Shown: positions 18,295 through 26,984, counted from the stretch's first letter. The stretch is 64,000 nt of DNA from Schaalia sp. HMT-172 (GCF_030644365.1 NZ_CP130058.1:1612001-1676000); one strand, 5' to 3'. Program-made: numbers and translations. Notes: generated from the sequence alone by a model not told the origin.

Positions 18295-20568
18295 ATGACC
18301 ACGGGCGCGCAGCAGCACTCACTCACGGATCTTCCGTTGCCCGAACAGGAGTTTGTCGACAGCGCGTACGCGCGCCTGGATGCCCTGCGCGCCTCCTACC
18401 GCGAGCGCCAGGGACGCATTCACTCGACCCATGGTGTCGGCAACGCGCAGGCGTGGACGGAGCGCGAGGCTCTCTCGGCGCACTTGGGTGAGATGGCCGC
18501 GCGCCTGGAGGGCGTGGAGGAGCGCCTGGTGTTCGGCCGCCTCGACATGGTGGATTCGTCGACGCGTCACGTCGGGCGCCTGTCACTGTCCCATGATGAC
18601 GGGACTCCCCTGCTCGTCGACTGGCGTGCCCCAGCTGCGCGTCCCTTCTATCAGGCGACGTCGGCCAAGCCGGAGGGGGTCGTGCGTCGCCGCCACATTT
18701 CGACGCGTGATCGGCGCGTGACGGGGCTGGAGGACGAGCTGCTCGATGCCTCGGCCGCGCACGGCCTGGAGCTGCAGGGCGAGGGCGCGCTCATGCATGC
18801 GCTCAGCGAGGCGCGCGACGGTCGCATGGGTGACATCGTCGCCACGATCCAGTCCGAGCAGGATCGCATCATCCGCGCCTCTGACAAGGGTCTCCTGGTC
18901 GTCCAGGGCGGGCCGGGCACCGGCAAGACAGCGGTCGCCCTGCACCGCATTGCGTATCTCCTGTACGCCCACCGCGAGCGCCTGGAGCGCTCGGGCGTGC
19001 TGCTCGTTGGTCCTTCTCGCTTGTTTTTGCGCTACATCGAGCAGGTCCTGCCGTCCCTGGGCGAGACGGGCGTCGTGTCGGTGACGGTGGGCGACCTGGT
19101 TCCGGGCGTGCATGCCCGGGCCAGCGAGGACGAGGCCGTGGCTCGGATCAAGGGGCTCCCGGCGTGGGCGGCAATCGTCAAGGAGGCGGTGCGCGCGCTC
19201 GCGAAGCTCCCCCGGGAGGATCAGGAGCTGCGCGTGTGGAACCGGACGGTGACGTTGACGCGCGCGGACGTGGAGGGCGCCCGGAGGCGCGCCAAGCGTT
19301 CGGGGCGGCCGCACAACGTGGCGCGGGAGTCTTTCGCGCGCGAGCTCATGGACGTGCTGGCGCTGCGCCTGGCGCGCGAGGCTGGGGATGCGGATTCCGA
19401 GGGCGGCGTCGATCCGGAGGTGAAGCGCTCGTGGCTCATCGAGATTCGCGACTCCATCGATTGTCGTCGTGCGATCAACACGGCGTGGATGCCGACGAGC
19501 GCGCAGACGCTGCTGCGCAGGCTCTATGCCCGTCCCGAGGTGCTGGCGGCGGCCAACAGGCGCGCCAAGTCTCCCTTGCGCCCCGACGAGCTGGCGCTCC
19601 TCGTGAGGCCGCGATCCGCGCTCTGGACGGTGTCGGATGTGCCGATCCTGGACGAGTGCGAGGAGCTGCTGGGGCCCATGCCCTCCTCCTCGGCTCCCTC
19701 CCAGGAAATGGATCCGGCAGAGCTTGAGCGGGCGCGCGCAGCCATCGAGGGACAGAACCTGGGCGGGGGCATCGTCACCGCCCAGATGCTCGCCGAGCAC
19801 AGCGCCGCGCAGGAGTCGTGGGCTCCCCTGTCTGAGCGCGCAGCCAAGGACCGCACGTGGGCCTACGGCCACATCGTCGTCGACGAGGCACAGGAGCTGT
19901 CCCCCATGGCCTGGCGCGCCCTGCTGCGCCGCTGTCCCTCGCGTTCCTTCACGGTCGTCGGCGACCTCGACCAGCGCCGGGGCTCCACGCGGCCCCCCTC
20001 GTGGGAGAAGGCTCTGGGGCCGGCTGCTCGCGCCTTCGCGGCCGAGTACGCGCTGACCGTGTCCTACCGCACGCCCGCGACCCTCACCTCGCTTGCCGAG
20101 GGCGTGGTGGCGCGCGCAGGATCACCCGTCCTCTACCCGATGACCGCCGTTCGCGACGTCGAGGGCTGCTACCGCGTGACTCACGCGGACGCGCCCGAGG
20201 AGGCCCCGGCCTCGTCGCGCCGCGACAGCCCCCTGTGGCGCGCCGTCGTCGATGCCCAGCGCGAGGCCGAGCAGCGCCTTGATCGCGAGGCCGGTGCCTC
20301 GCGCGGGCGCATCGCCATCATCGTCGGCGCGCAGCGCGCCCGGGCGTGGGGCGCCGACGTCGACGGCGAGACCGCCCTGTCCGAGCGCGTCGCCCTCCTG
20401 TCCGCCAACGCCTCCAAGGGGCTCGAGTTCGACTCCGTCATCCTGGTGGAGCCCGGCGAGATCATGAGCGATGGGACCGGCGACCTCTTCGTTGCGCTCA
20501 CGCGCGCCACCCACGACGTCCACGTCGTGCACGCCGGCCCCCTGCCCGCCGGCATGGAAGAGTGGTAG
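18295..20568 (+). CDS. HelD/HelR-like superfamily 1 ATPase
   Basis: 757-residue UvrD/Rep-type motor of the HelD group, which in other actinobacteria and Bacillus binds RNA polymerase, removes it from nucleic acid and in some cases gives rifampicin tolerance. Visible are an N-terminal helical arm (EREALSAHLGEMAARLEGVEE), Walker A GGPGTGKTAVAL near residue 206, a long insertion after motif Ia (19080-19850), Walker B DEAQELSP near 530, and motif VI-like LFVALTRATHDVHVVHA at the end. AGGAGGACCC precedes the ATG. The N-terminal arm and insertion distinguish it from UvrD and PcrA. The RNA polymerase link is inferred from family. Confidence 0.88.
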   Translation: MTTGAQQHSLTDLPLPEQEFVDSAYARLDALRASYRERQGRIHSTHGVGNAQAWTEREALSAHLGEMAARLEGVEERLVFGRLDMVDSSTRHVGRLSLSHDDGTPLLVDWRAPAARPFYQATSAKPEGVVRRRHISTRDRRVTGLEDELLDASAAHGLELQGEGALMHALSEARDGRMGDIVATIQSEQDRIIRASDKGLLVVQGGPGTGKTAVALHRIAYLLYAHRERLERSGVLLVGPSRLFLRYIEQVLPSLGETGVVSVTVGDLVPGVHARASEDEAVARIKGLPAWAAIVKEAVRALAKLPREDQELRVWNRTVTLTRADVEGARRRAKRSGRPHNVARESFARELMDVLALRLAREAGDADSEGGVDPEVKRSWLIEIRDSIDCRRAINTAWMPTSAQTLLRRLYARPEVLAAANRRAKSPLRPDELALLVRPRSALWTVSDVPILDECEELLGPMPSSSAPSQEMDPAELERARAAIEGQNLGGGIVTAQMLAEHSAAQESWAPLSERAAKDRTWAYGHIVVDEAQELSPMAWRALLRRCPSRSFTVVGDLDQRRGSTRPPSWEKALGPAARAFAAEYALTVSYRTPATLTSLAEGVVARAGSPVLYPMTAVRDVEGCYRVTHADAPEEAPASSRRDSPLWRAVVDAQREAEQRLDREAGASRGRIAIIVGAQRARAWGADVDGETALSERVALLSANASKGLEFDSVILVEPGEIMSDGTGDLFVALTRATHDVHVVHAGPLPAGMEEW

Positions 20569-20628
20569 CGAGTGACCACACAGTGAGGACCCCACGCTGG
20601 TCACCCTCTCATCTGCCATGATGGAACC

Positions 20629-21834
20629 ATGACACGCGCACTGCTTCTGGAAAACCCGCACCCCATCGCCGACGACATCTTCGCGAAGTTCGGTATCGAG
20701 GTCACCCGCGTCACAGGCGCCCTGTCCGAGGACGACCTGATCACGGCCCTCGACGGCGTGGACTACCTGGGGCTTCGTTCCAAGACGGAGGTCACTGAGC
20801 GGGTCCTGCGCGCGCGCCCAAACCTGAAGGCCATCGGGGCCTTTTGCATCGGCACCAACCAGATCGACCTGGCCACCGCCACTGACATGGGTGTGGCCGT
20901 CTTCAACGCCCCCTACTCCAACACGCGTTCCGTCGTCGAGCTCGCCATCGGCGAGATCATCGACCTGTCGCGCCGCGTGACCGTGAAGAACTCGCGCCTG
21001 CACCGCGGCGTGTGGGATAAGAGCTCCGACGGCGCCCACGAGGTGCGCGGGCACACACTCGGTATCATCGGCTACGGCAACATCGGCACCCAGCTGTCCG
21101 TCCTGGCCGAAGCCATGGGCCTCAACGTCATCTTCTACGACGCCGCCGAGCGCCTCGCCCTGGGCAACGCCACGCAGATGCCCACGATGGAAGCTGTCCT
21201 GCGCGAAGCGGACGTCATCTCCGTGCACGTCGACGGCCAGGAGTCCAACACGAACCTGATCGGCCGCACCGAGTTCGAACTCATGAAGCCGGGCACCCTG
21301 TTCATCAACCTCTCGCGCGGACACGTCGTCGACGTGGAGGCCCTGCACGCCGCGCTCGTGTCCGGACACCTCGGCGGCGCGGCCATCGACGTGTTCCCCG
21401 AGGAGCCGCGCGCCAACGGAGACCCCTTCTCCTCTCCCCTGGCCACCCTCGACAACGTCATCCTCACCCCCCACATCGGCGGCTCCACGGAGGAGGCGCA
21501 GTACGACATCGGCCGTTTCGTCGCCGCCAAGATCGGCGAATACCAGGCCAGCGGTTCCACGGACATGAGCGTGAACCTGCCGAACCTGACGATGAACGTC
21601 GGCAAGCGTTCGCGCTACCGCATCCGCCTCATTCACCGCAACGTCCCCGGCGTCATGGCCCGCGTCAACCAGATCTTCGCTGCCTCCGAAGCGAACGTCG
21701 ACGCGCAGATCCTGGCCACCGTCGACGAGGTCGGCTACGTGCTCACCGACATCTCCGCGGGCCTTGGCCGCGAGGCGCTCGAGGAGCTCACGCACCTGCC
21801 CGAGACGGTCCGACTGATCGCGACTCCACTGTAA
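20629..21834 (+). CDS. serA: D-3-phosphoglycerate dehydrogenase SerA (ACT-domain type)
   Basis: First step of serine synthesis: oxidises 3-phosphoglycerate with NAD. The 401 residues show YLGLRSKTEVTERVL, GAFCIGTNQIDLATA, the NAD loop GIIGYGNIGTQLSVL, the catalytic LFINLSRGHVVDVEAL and TPHIGGSTEEAQ with the active His. A C-terminal ACT domain (HRNVPGVMARVNQIF) suggests serine feedback. Length and layout match the E. coli type rather than the longer mycobacterial type. CATGAT lies 6 bp before the ATG and may be a leaderless -10 box. Confidence 0.95.
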   Translation: MTRALLLENPHPIADDIFAKFGIEVTRVTGALSEDDLITALDGVDYLGLRSKTEVTERVLRARPNLKAIGAFCIGTNQIDLATATDMGVAVFNAPYSNTRSVVELAIGEIIDLSRRVTVKNSRLHRGVWDKSSDGAHEVRGHTLGIIGYGNIGTQLSVLAEAMGLNVIFYDAAERLALGNATQMPTMEAVLREADVISVHVDGQESNTNLIGRTEFELMKPGTLFINLSRGHVVDVEALHAALVSGHLGGAAIDVFPEEPRANGDPFSSPLATLDNVILTPHIGGSTEEAQYDIGRFVAAKIGEYQASGSTDMSVNLPNLTMNVGKRSRYRIRLIHRNVPGVMARVNQIFAASEANVDAQILATVDEVGYVLTDISAGLGREALEELTHLPETVRLIATPL

Positions 21835-21920
21835 GACTGTCGCCTTCGTCGCGTTCCCAGCTGGTCAAACGGGACCGTAACTTACGGTATCGTAGGGGAA
21901 GCATCCCCAAAGGAGGACAG

Positions 21921-23921
21921 ATGGACCTGACGTCGAAGCTACGCGCGCTCTACGCGCCCGGAGTTGCCTACGAGATCGCCACCCCCACCCAGCCGATCCC
22001 CGAGATGGTCCTGGAGGTCGCCTCCCGTTACCCGGGGCGCGCCGCCATCGACTTTTTCGCGCGCCAGCTCACCTACGCCGAGCTGGCCGAACAGATGCGT
22101 CGCTGCGCGGGCGCACTCCATCAGGCGGGCGTGCGCCCCGGCGACCGCGTCGCCCTCGTCATGCCCAACTGCCCACAGCACGCGGTCGCGGTCCTCGGAA
22201 CGATGCTACTCGGCGCCATCGTCGTCGAACACAACCCGCTCGCACCCTCCGGCGAGCTGCAGGGCGAATATGAGCGCCACGGCGCACGCGTCACCATCGC
22301 CTGGTCGAAGACCCTGGAGAAACTGACGTTCCTCGGGCGCGGGCACACCACCTTCTCCATGGACCTGACGACGGCGCTTCCCACGGCCTCGAGAATGGCG
22401 CTCAAGCTCCCCTTGAAGGCGGCGCGTGCCAAGCGCGAACAGCTCGCGAGCCCGCGTCCCGCCTGGGCTCGCTCCTGGTCGCGGGCAATGCGTACCGCGA
22501 CGCCCTGGGACGGGCAGTGCCCCTCCTCCATGGACGACGTCGCCCTGCTCATCCACACGGGCGGCACGACGGGCGTGCCCAAGGCGGCGGCTCTCACGCA
22601 CGCCAACCTGCGCGCCAACGTCGAGGAGTCCATCGCGTGGGTGCCGGTCCTGCACGAGGGTGCCGAGGTCTTCTACTGCATCCTGCCCCTCTTCCACGCC
22701 TTCGGCTTCACGATCGGTTTCCTGGCGGGCCTGCGCCTGGGGGCGACCGTCGCCATGTTCCCGAAGTTCGACACCGCCCTGGTCCTGGCCGCCCAGCGCC
22801 GACTCCCCTGCACGTTCTTCCTGGGCGTGCCCCCCATGTACGAGCGCCTGCTGGCGGCAGCCGAGGGCACGGACGTGGACCTGTCCTCCATCCACTTCTC
22901 CCTGTCGGGCGCGATGCCCCTGTCGGCGCCTCTGGCCCACAAATGGGAGGAGGCGACCGGCGGCCTCATGATCGAAGGCTACGGCATGACCGAGGCATCC
23001 CCGATTCTCCTCGGTTCCCCCCTGGCCTCCTCGCGGGCGCGCGGGGCGCTGGGTATTCCCTTCCCCTCCACGCAGGTGCGCATCGTCGACCCCGAGGACC
23101 CCGCGCGCGACGTCGAGGACGGCGCGGTCGGCGAGCTCATCGCAACCGGCCCGCAGGTTTTCTCCGGGTACTGGAATCAGGACGAGGAGACCGCGGAGGT
23201 GTTCACCGCCGACGGCTGGCTGCGCACGGGCGACCTGGTCCAGGTGCGCGACGGCTTTATCTACATGGCGGACCGACGCAAGGAGATGATCAACTCCTCC
23301 GGCTTCAACGTCTATCCCTCTCAGGTCGAAGATGCGGTGCGCACGATGCCCGGCATCCTCGACGTGGCTGCCGTGGGGGTCCCCGCCGGCGAGAGCGGCG
23401 AGGATGTCGTCGCCGCCGTCGTGCTCGAGGCCGGCGCGTCGGTCACGCTCACGGACCTGCGCAACTGGGCGGAAAAGTCTTTAGCGCACTACGCCCTGCC
23501 CCGTCAGGTCGTCGTCATGAGCGAGCTGCCGCGCTCCCAGCTGGGCAAGGTCATGCGAAAGAAGGTGCGCGAGCAGATCGTGGGCGCGCGCGGGGCGACC
23601 TCCGAGGCCGTGGCCGGGGCACGCGAAGCCGTGGCCGAGGCCGTGGCCGGGGCGCGAGATTCCGTCTCCGCTGCACGCGAGTCCATGTCGGAGCGCATTG
23701 CGGACGCGCGCGAGTCCATGTCCGAGGCCGTGGCGGACGCGCGCGGAGCTGCCTCCGAGGCGGCGGCCGGCGCCCGCGAGGCCGTGGCCGGGGCCCGCGA
23801 GTCCATGTCGGAGAAGGTTGCGGAGGCGCGTGAAGCGGCCTCAGAGGTCACCAGCGAGGCGAGCGCCGCCATGCGCAGGCTGACGTCGGGAGGCCATGGC
23901 ACAGACGAGGAGCGCCACTAG
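21921..23921 (+). CDS. Long-chain acyl-CoA ligase (FadD-like) with repeated C-terminal tail
   Basis: ANL-superfamily adenylating enzyme that activates fatty acids as acyl-AMP then acyl-CoA. Motifs: IHTGGTTGVPKAAALTH (P-loop), EGYGMTEASPILLGS (A5), GWLRTGDLVQVRDGF (A7), KEMINSSGFNVYPSQVED (A8) and LPRSQLGKVMRKK with the catalytic Lys. The normal enzyme ends near residue 555; the remaining 110 residues are an Ala/Glu/Arg/Ser-rich repeat tail with 11-residue periodicity that ordinary FadD proteins lack. AAAGGAGGACAG precedes the ATG. Acyl substrate is not predictable. Confidence 0.92.
   Translation: MDLTSKLRALYAPGVAYEIATPTQPIPEMVLEVASRYPGRAAIDFFARQLTYAELAEQMRRCAGALHQAGVRPGDRVALVMPNCPQHAVAVLGTMLLGAIVVEHNPLAPSGELQGEYERHGARVTIAWSKTLEKLTFLGRGHTTFSMDLTTALPTASRMALKLPLKAARAKREQLASPRPAWARSWSRAMRTATPWDGQCPSSMDDVALLIHTGGTTGVPKAAALTHANLRANVEESIAWVPVLHEGAEVFYCILPLFHAFGFTIGFLAGLRLGATVAMFPKFDTALVLAAQRRLPCTFFLGVPPMYERLLAAAEGTDVDLSSIHFSLSGAMPLSAPLAHKWEEATGGLMIEGYGMTEASPILLGSPLASSRARGALGIPFPSTQVRIVDPEDPARDVEDGAVGELIATGPQVFSGYWNQDEETAEVFTADGWLRTGDLVQVRDGFIYMADRRKEMINSSGFNVYPSQVEDAVRTMPGILDVAAVGVPAGESGEDVVAAVVLEAGASVTLTDLRNWAEKSLAHYALPRQVVVMSELPRSQLGKVMRKKVREQIVGARGATSEAVAGAREAVAEAVAGARDSVSAARESMSERIADARESMSEAVADARGAASEAAAGAREAVAGARESMSEKVAEAREAASEVTSEASAAMRRLTSGGHGTDEERH
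23596..23880 (+). repeat. Coding repeats for a hendecad tail on the acyl-CoA ligase
   Basis: Translated, the region gives units such as AREAVAEAVAG, ARESMSERIAD, ARESMSEAVAD, ARGAASEAAAG, ARESMSEKVAE and AREAASEVTSE (11 residues), with two 7-residue units (ARDSVSA, AREAVAG). DNA units with GAGGCCGTGGCCGGGGC recur. The 11/7 mix is typical of long amphipathic helices. Confidence 0.85.
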
Positions 23922-23945
23922 GAGCCGTTCTCCCTCCCCACCGAG

Positions 23946-23972
23946 ACGCCCGCATCGCTTCGATGCGGGCGT
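23946..23972. terminator. Hairpin terminator between fadD-like gene and nrdR
   Basis: A perfect 12-bp stem (ACGCCCGCATCG / CGATGCGGGCGT) with a 3-nt loop lies between the convergent acyl-CoA ligase and nrdR genes and touches the nrdR stop codon. It can serve both strands; no long T-run follows. Confidence 0.65.
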
Positions 23973-24544
23973 TACTCGTCTCCGAGGAGGGTCGGCCCGG
24001 CCGCGCGCTTGCGACTCGCGCGCGTCTTGCGGGGCTTCTTGGTAGGCGCGGAAGCGCTGACGGGCTCCTCACCCACCTCATCGGGTGCCACTGGGGTCTG
24101 CAAGCGCTCACGCAACGCCTGGATCGCGTCCTCGAAATCCTCGAGGGTGTCGAAGGCACGATAGACGGATGCAAAGCGCAGGTAGGCGATGACGTCCAGG
24201 TCACGCAGGAAGGGCAGGATGGCCTTTCCCACCTCGTTGGTCGACACGTTGGACACGCCGGTGGAGCGCAGTTTCTCCTCGACTTGCTGGGCGAGGATGG
24301 CGAGCTGATCGTCGGAGACGGGCCTGCCCTGGCAGGCTTTTTTCACGCCGGAGACGACCTTGTTGCGCGAGAAGGATTCGACGACTCCGGAGCGCTTGAC
24401 GACCTGGAACGACGACGTCTCCAGGGTCGTAAAGCGTTTCTTGCAGTGCGTGCACTCGCGACGGCGCCGAATCGAGGCGCCGTCATCCGCGATGCGCGTA
24501 TCGACGACGCGCGAATCAGGGTTATGGCAGAAAGGGCAGTGCAC
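23972..24544 (-). CDS. nrdR: Transcriptional repressor NrdR
   Basis: Zinc- and nucleotide-binding repressor of ribonucleotide reductase genes. The zinc ribbon CPFC...CTHC (residues 3-34) and the following ATP-cone ([20 protein letters not shown]) are complete; the protein ends with an unusual 40-residue Lys/Arg/Pro tail. The GTG at 24544 starts the usual HCPFC sequence. No ribosome site is seen; a TACCGT box 6 bp upstream indicates a leaderless mRNA. It follows the LysM gene on the same strand. Confidence 0.97.
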   Translation of the reverse strand: MHCPFCHNPDSRVVDTRIADDGASIRRRRECTHCKKRFTTLETSSFQVVKRSGVVESFSRNKVVSGVKKACQGRPVSDDQLAILAQQVEEKLRSTGVSNVSTNEVGKAILPFLRDLDVIAYLRFASVYRAFDTLEDFEDAIQALRERLQTPVAPDEVGEEPVSASAPTKKPRKTRASRKRAAGPTLLGDE

Positions 24545-24550
24545 CCTTCA

Positions 24551-24556
24551 ACGGTA
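24551..24556 (-). promoter_or_regulatory. nrdR promoter, leaderless, with direct repeats
   Basis: On the minus strand GTGACA, 18 bp, TACCGT lies 6 bp before the nrdR GTG. The -35 GTGACA is part of a sequence GTGACAGGT that occurs twice (24573-24581 and 24590-24598, centre spacing 17 bp), which may be an operator. Confidence 0.55.
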
Positions 24557-24600
24557 CACGCTCAGACACTGACCTGTCACAGGAGTCCCACCTGTCACCG

Positions 24601-25065
24601 TTACCGGACGGGCACGACGACGCGCTGACCCGGCTGCAGGGCCCCGCTCAGATCGTTAAGACGTTCGATATCCGAGACGATTTCCTCGAGGGGACGTTCG
24701 CTCTTCACCCCCTGTGCGAGCGACCAGACCGAGTCGCCGCTGACGGCCGCCTTCACGACCGTCGGCCCGTCGTACACCGCGGGCTGGAGGGCCAGACCGA
24801 GGGCACCGGCGCCGATCGACAGCACGAGCGTTGCGAGAGTCCCGACGACGATCCCGCGCCGGGAGGAGCGAACCGAACGACGAGGCACGGCCGGAACCCG
24901 CAGGAACGACGGATCATCACCGCGCTGCGCCTCCACGCGGCGACGCGCAGACGGGGCCGAGGAAATGTCGCGAACAGTGGCCAGGGGCGCATCCTGCGCC
25001 ACCCGCATCGGCGAGCGGCGCGCCGGGAACGAGACGGCAGGCTTGGTAGCGAAGGAAACACTCAT
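24601..25065 (-). CDS. LysM-domain membrane protein divergent from lexA (probable SOS division inhibitor)
   Basis: 154-residue protein with a cytoplasmic N-terminus rich in Arg and Ser, one membrane helix (GIVVGTLATLVLSIGAGALGL) and an extracytoplasmic LysM domain (VVKAAVSGDSVWSLAQ ... LQPGQRVVVPV). ATG 25065 has a GGAGG site. A small LysM/membrane protein divergent from lexA and behind LexA boxes is the layout of mycobacterial ChiZ, corynebacterial DivS and Bacillus YneA, which halt division after DNA damage. The function here is inferred from this layout and domain only; no catalytic domain is seen. Confidence 0.82.
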   Translation of the reverse strand: MSVSFATKPAVSFPARRSPMRVAQDAPLATVRDISSAPSARRRVEAQRGDDPSFLRVPAVPRRSVRSSRRGIVVGTLATLVLSIGAGALGLALQPAVYDGPTVVKAAVSGDSVWSLAQGVKSERPLEEIVSDIERLNDLSGALQPGQRVVVPVR

Positions 25066-25087
25066 GACGACCTCCAGAGAAACGATA

Positions 25088-25103
25088 TCGAACACATGTT
25101 CGT
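25088..25103. promoter_or_regulatory. LexA box 1
   Basis: TCGAACACATGTTCGT matches the Gram-positive SOS consensus (TCGAAC-N4-GTTCGA) with one mismatch at the last base. It is 23 bp upstream of the LysM gene start. Confidence 0.88.
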
Positions 25104-25118
25104 CGAACACCTGTACGA
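25103..25118. promoter_or_regulatory. LexA box 2
   Basis: TCGAACACCTGTACGA, one mismatch to the consensus, overlaps box 1 by a single base, so the two dimers would sit side by side. A TATCGT -10-like sequence for the LysM gene overlaps this site. Confidence 0.8.
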
Positions 25119-25150
25119 TAGCATGGCGAGAAACAAATGTCGAGGCACAC

Positions 25151-25166
25151 TCGAACATATGTTTCA
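25151..25166. promoter_or_regulatory. LexA box 3 at the lexA promoter
   Basis: TCGAACATATGTTTCA lies about 18 bp upstream of a TAAACT -10 box (25185-25190) for lexA, covering the -35 position. It would allow LexA autoregulation. Confidence 0.8.
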
Positions 25167-25252
25167 TTTCCCGCCAATTCGGCTTAAACTTGACGTAACC
25201 AGTGGACGACCACCCATGCACATCTGCGTCCATCAACCACGGAGGAGCACCC

Positions 25253-25927
25253 ATGACCGAGCGTTCGATCAGCGATCGGCACCGCGCGATTCTGCGAGTT
25301 ATCAACGAAAAACTCGATTCGAGCGGCTTCCCTCCCTCTGTGCGCGAGATCGCATCCGCGGTCGGCTTGGCGTCCCCCTCCACCGTCAAACACCACCTCG
25401 ACGCACTCGAGGCGCAGGGCTACCTCGCCCGCGAACCAGGTCTGCCGCGCGCCCTCGACCTGACCGACAAGGCGCGCAGTGAGCTCGGCATCGAGGCGCC
25501 CGCTCCCTCCCCCATCGTCCGCATCGAAATCCCCGTCTCCCACGTGGAGGAAGAGGGCACGGCGATCCCACTCGTCGGCCGCATCGCGGCGGGCTCGCCC
25601 ATCACAGCTGAGCAGCACGTCGAGGACGTGTTCCATCTGCCCACCTCCATGACGGGGCACGGAGACCTCTTCATGCTCGAGGTCAGCGGACAGTCCATGA
25701 TCAATGCCGGAATCTTCGACGGAGACTACGTCGTCATCCGCTCCCAAAACGATGCGCGCAACGGAGAATTCGTGGCCGCCATGATCGATGGCGAGGCCAC
25801 CGTCAAGGAACTCTCCATCACGGGCGGACACGTGTGGCTCCTGCCCCACAACCCTGACTACTCCCCCATTCCCGGCGACGAAGCCACCATCCTCGGCAAG
25901 GTCGTCACCGTCATCCGCTCCCTCTGA
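25253..25927 (+). CDS. lexA: SOS repressor LexA
   Basis: Represses SOS genes and cleaves itself when RecA filaments form. From ATG 25253 (GGAGGAG site) the protein has 224 residues: winged helix with PPSVREIASAVGLASPSTV, cleavage site Ala113-Gly114 (GRIAAGSP), catalytic Ser148 (SGQSMIN) and Lys185 (EATVKEL). All key residues are present, so it should be cleavable. The upstream in-frame extension to 25202 lies in the promoter and is not used. Divergent from the LysM gene with three LexA boxes between. Confidence 0.98.
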   Translation: MTERSISDRHRAILRVINEKLDSSGFPPSVREIASAVGLASPSTVKHHLDALEAQGYLAREPGLPRALDLTDKARSELGIEAPAPSPIVRIEIPVSHVEEEGTAIPLVGRIAAGSPITAEQHVEDVFHLPTSMTGHGDLFMLEVSGQSMINAGIFDGDYVVIRSQNDARNGEFVAAMIDGEATVKELSITGGHVWLLPHNPDYSPIPGDEATILGKVVTVIRSL

Positions 25928-25940
25928 CTCCCCATTCATA

Positions 25941-25978
25941 CTAATGGCGCCGACCCCAGCCGGGGTCGGCGCCATTAG
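25941..25978. terminator. Bidirectional terminator between lexA and ldh
   Basis: A perfect 17-bp stem (CTAATGGCGCCGACCCC and its complement) with an AGCC loop lies between the convergent genes. The TAAT/ATTA ends give short T-rich flanks on each strand. Confidence 0.9.
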
Positions 25979-25994
25979 CGAAGGCGTGACAGGC

Positions 25995-26984
25995 TCAGAA
26001 GCCCAGGTCGCGGGCCACCTGACGCAGGCGCTCGGCCGAAGCGGTCAGGCCGTCACGCTCGTTGAGGGTCAGCGGCGGGTTCAGAACGCGTCCCGCGCCG
26101 TCGCGTCCGACGATCGTCGGGGCGGCCATGACGACGTCCGAGATGCCCTCCCAATCCTCGAGCAGCGTCGAGATGGTCAGGACGCGCTGCTCGTCGCGCA
26201 GGACCGCGCCCGCGATGTTCGCAGCGGACAGGCCGATCGCGTAGTTCGTCGCACCCTTGCCCTCGATGATCTTGTAGGCGGACTGGACGACCTCCTGCGC
26301 AATGGAGTTACGCAGGGCCGAGTCGAAGACGCCGCCGCTCAGCGTCGGTCCCCACTGCGACAGGGGCACGTTGCCGATCTCTGCGCTGGACCACAGGGCG
26401 ACCTCGGAGTCGCCGTGCTCGCCGGCCACGTAGGCGTGAATGTTCTGCGTGGCCACGCCGGTCTCGCGCGAGACGAGGTAGCGCAGACGGGAGGTGTCGA
26501 GCACCGTGCCCGAGCCGAAGACCTGGTTGCGGGGCATGCCCGTGAGCTTGAGCGCCACGTAGGTGACGACGTCGACCGGGTTGGTCACGAACATGAATCG
26601 AGCGTCGGGCGCCACGTTCTGAAGGTTCGGGACGATCTTCTTCATGAGGTTGACCGTCGAGCCGGCCAGCTCCAGGCGGGACTGGCCGGGCTGCTGCTTC
26701 GCGCCAGCCGTGATGATGATGAGGTCGGAACCGCGCACGATCTCGACGTCGTCGGAACCCTCAATCGAACCGGCGGGGGTGAACTGGATGCCGTGCGCCA
26801 TGTCGAGGGCCTCGGCCTCGACCTTCGGCTTGTTGATGTCTTGGAGGACGATCGAGCGAGCATCGCCACGCATCGCACACGCATACGCGACGGCGGTACC
26901 AACGGCGCCAGCACCGATGATGGCGATCTTTGAGGGACGTCCAGAGGACTTCGAGGGGTACAGGGTCTGCGCTTTGTTTTCCAC
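25995..26984 (-). CDS. ldh: L-lactate dehydrogenase
   Basis: NAD-dependent reduction of pyruvate to L-lactate, consistent with a fermentative lifestyle. The 329 residues show the NAD loop IIGAGAVGTAVAYA, the substrate arginine region DARFMFVTNPVDV, and the catalytic histidine in GEHGDSEVALW. The GTG at 26984 follows CTAGGAGAGACAC. Length and motifs separate it from malate dehydrogenase (the specificity position lies in the KQQPGQSR loop; Gln at the key site indicates lactate). It stands alone, downstream of a 102-bp AT-richer leader. Confidence 0.95.
   Translation of the reverse strand: MENKAQTLYPSKSSGRPSKIAIIGAGAVGTAVAYACAMRGDARSIVLQDINKPKVEAEALDMAHGIQFTPAGSIEGSDDVEIVRGSDLIIITAGAKQQPGQSRLELAGSTVNLMKKIVPNLQNVAPDARFMFVTNPVDVVTYVALKLTGMPRNQVFGSGTVLDTSRLRYLVSRETGVATQNIHAYVAGEHGDSEVALWSSAEIGNVPLSQWGPTLSGGVFDSALRNSIAQEVVQSAYKIIEGKGATNYAIGLSAANIAGAVLRDEQRVLTISTLLEDWEGISDVVMAAPTIVGRDGAGRVLNPPLTLNERDGLTASAERLRQVARDLGF

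Noticed and set aside
25202-25252. Longer lexA start
   Set aside because: The region is promoter and leader; GGAGGAG directly precedes the ATG at 25253.
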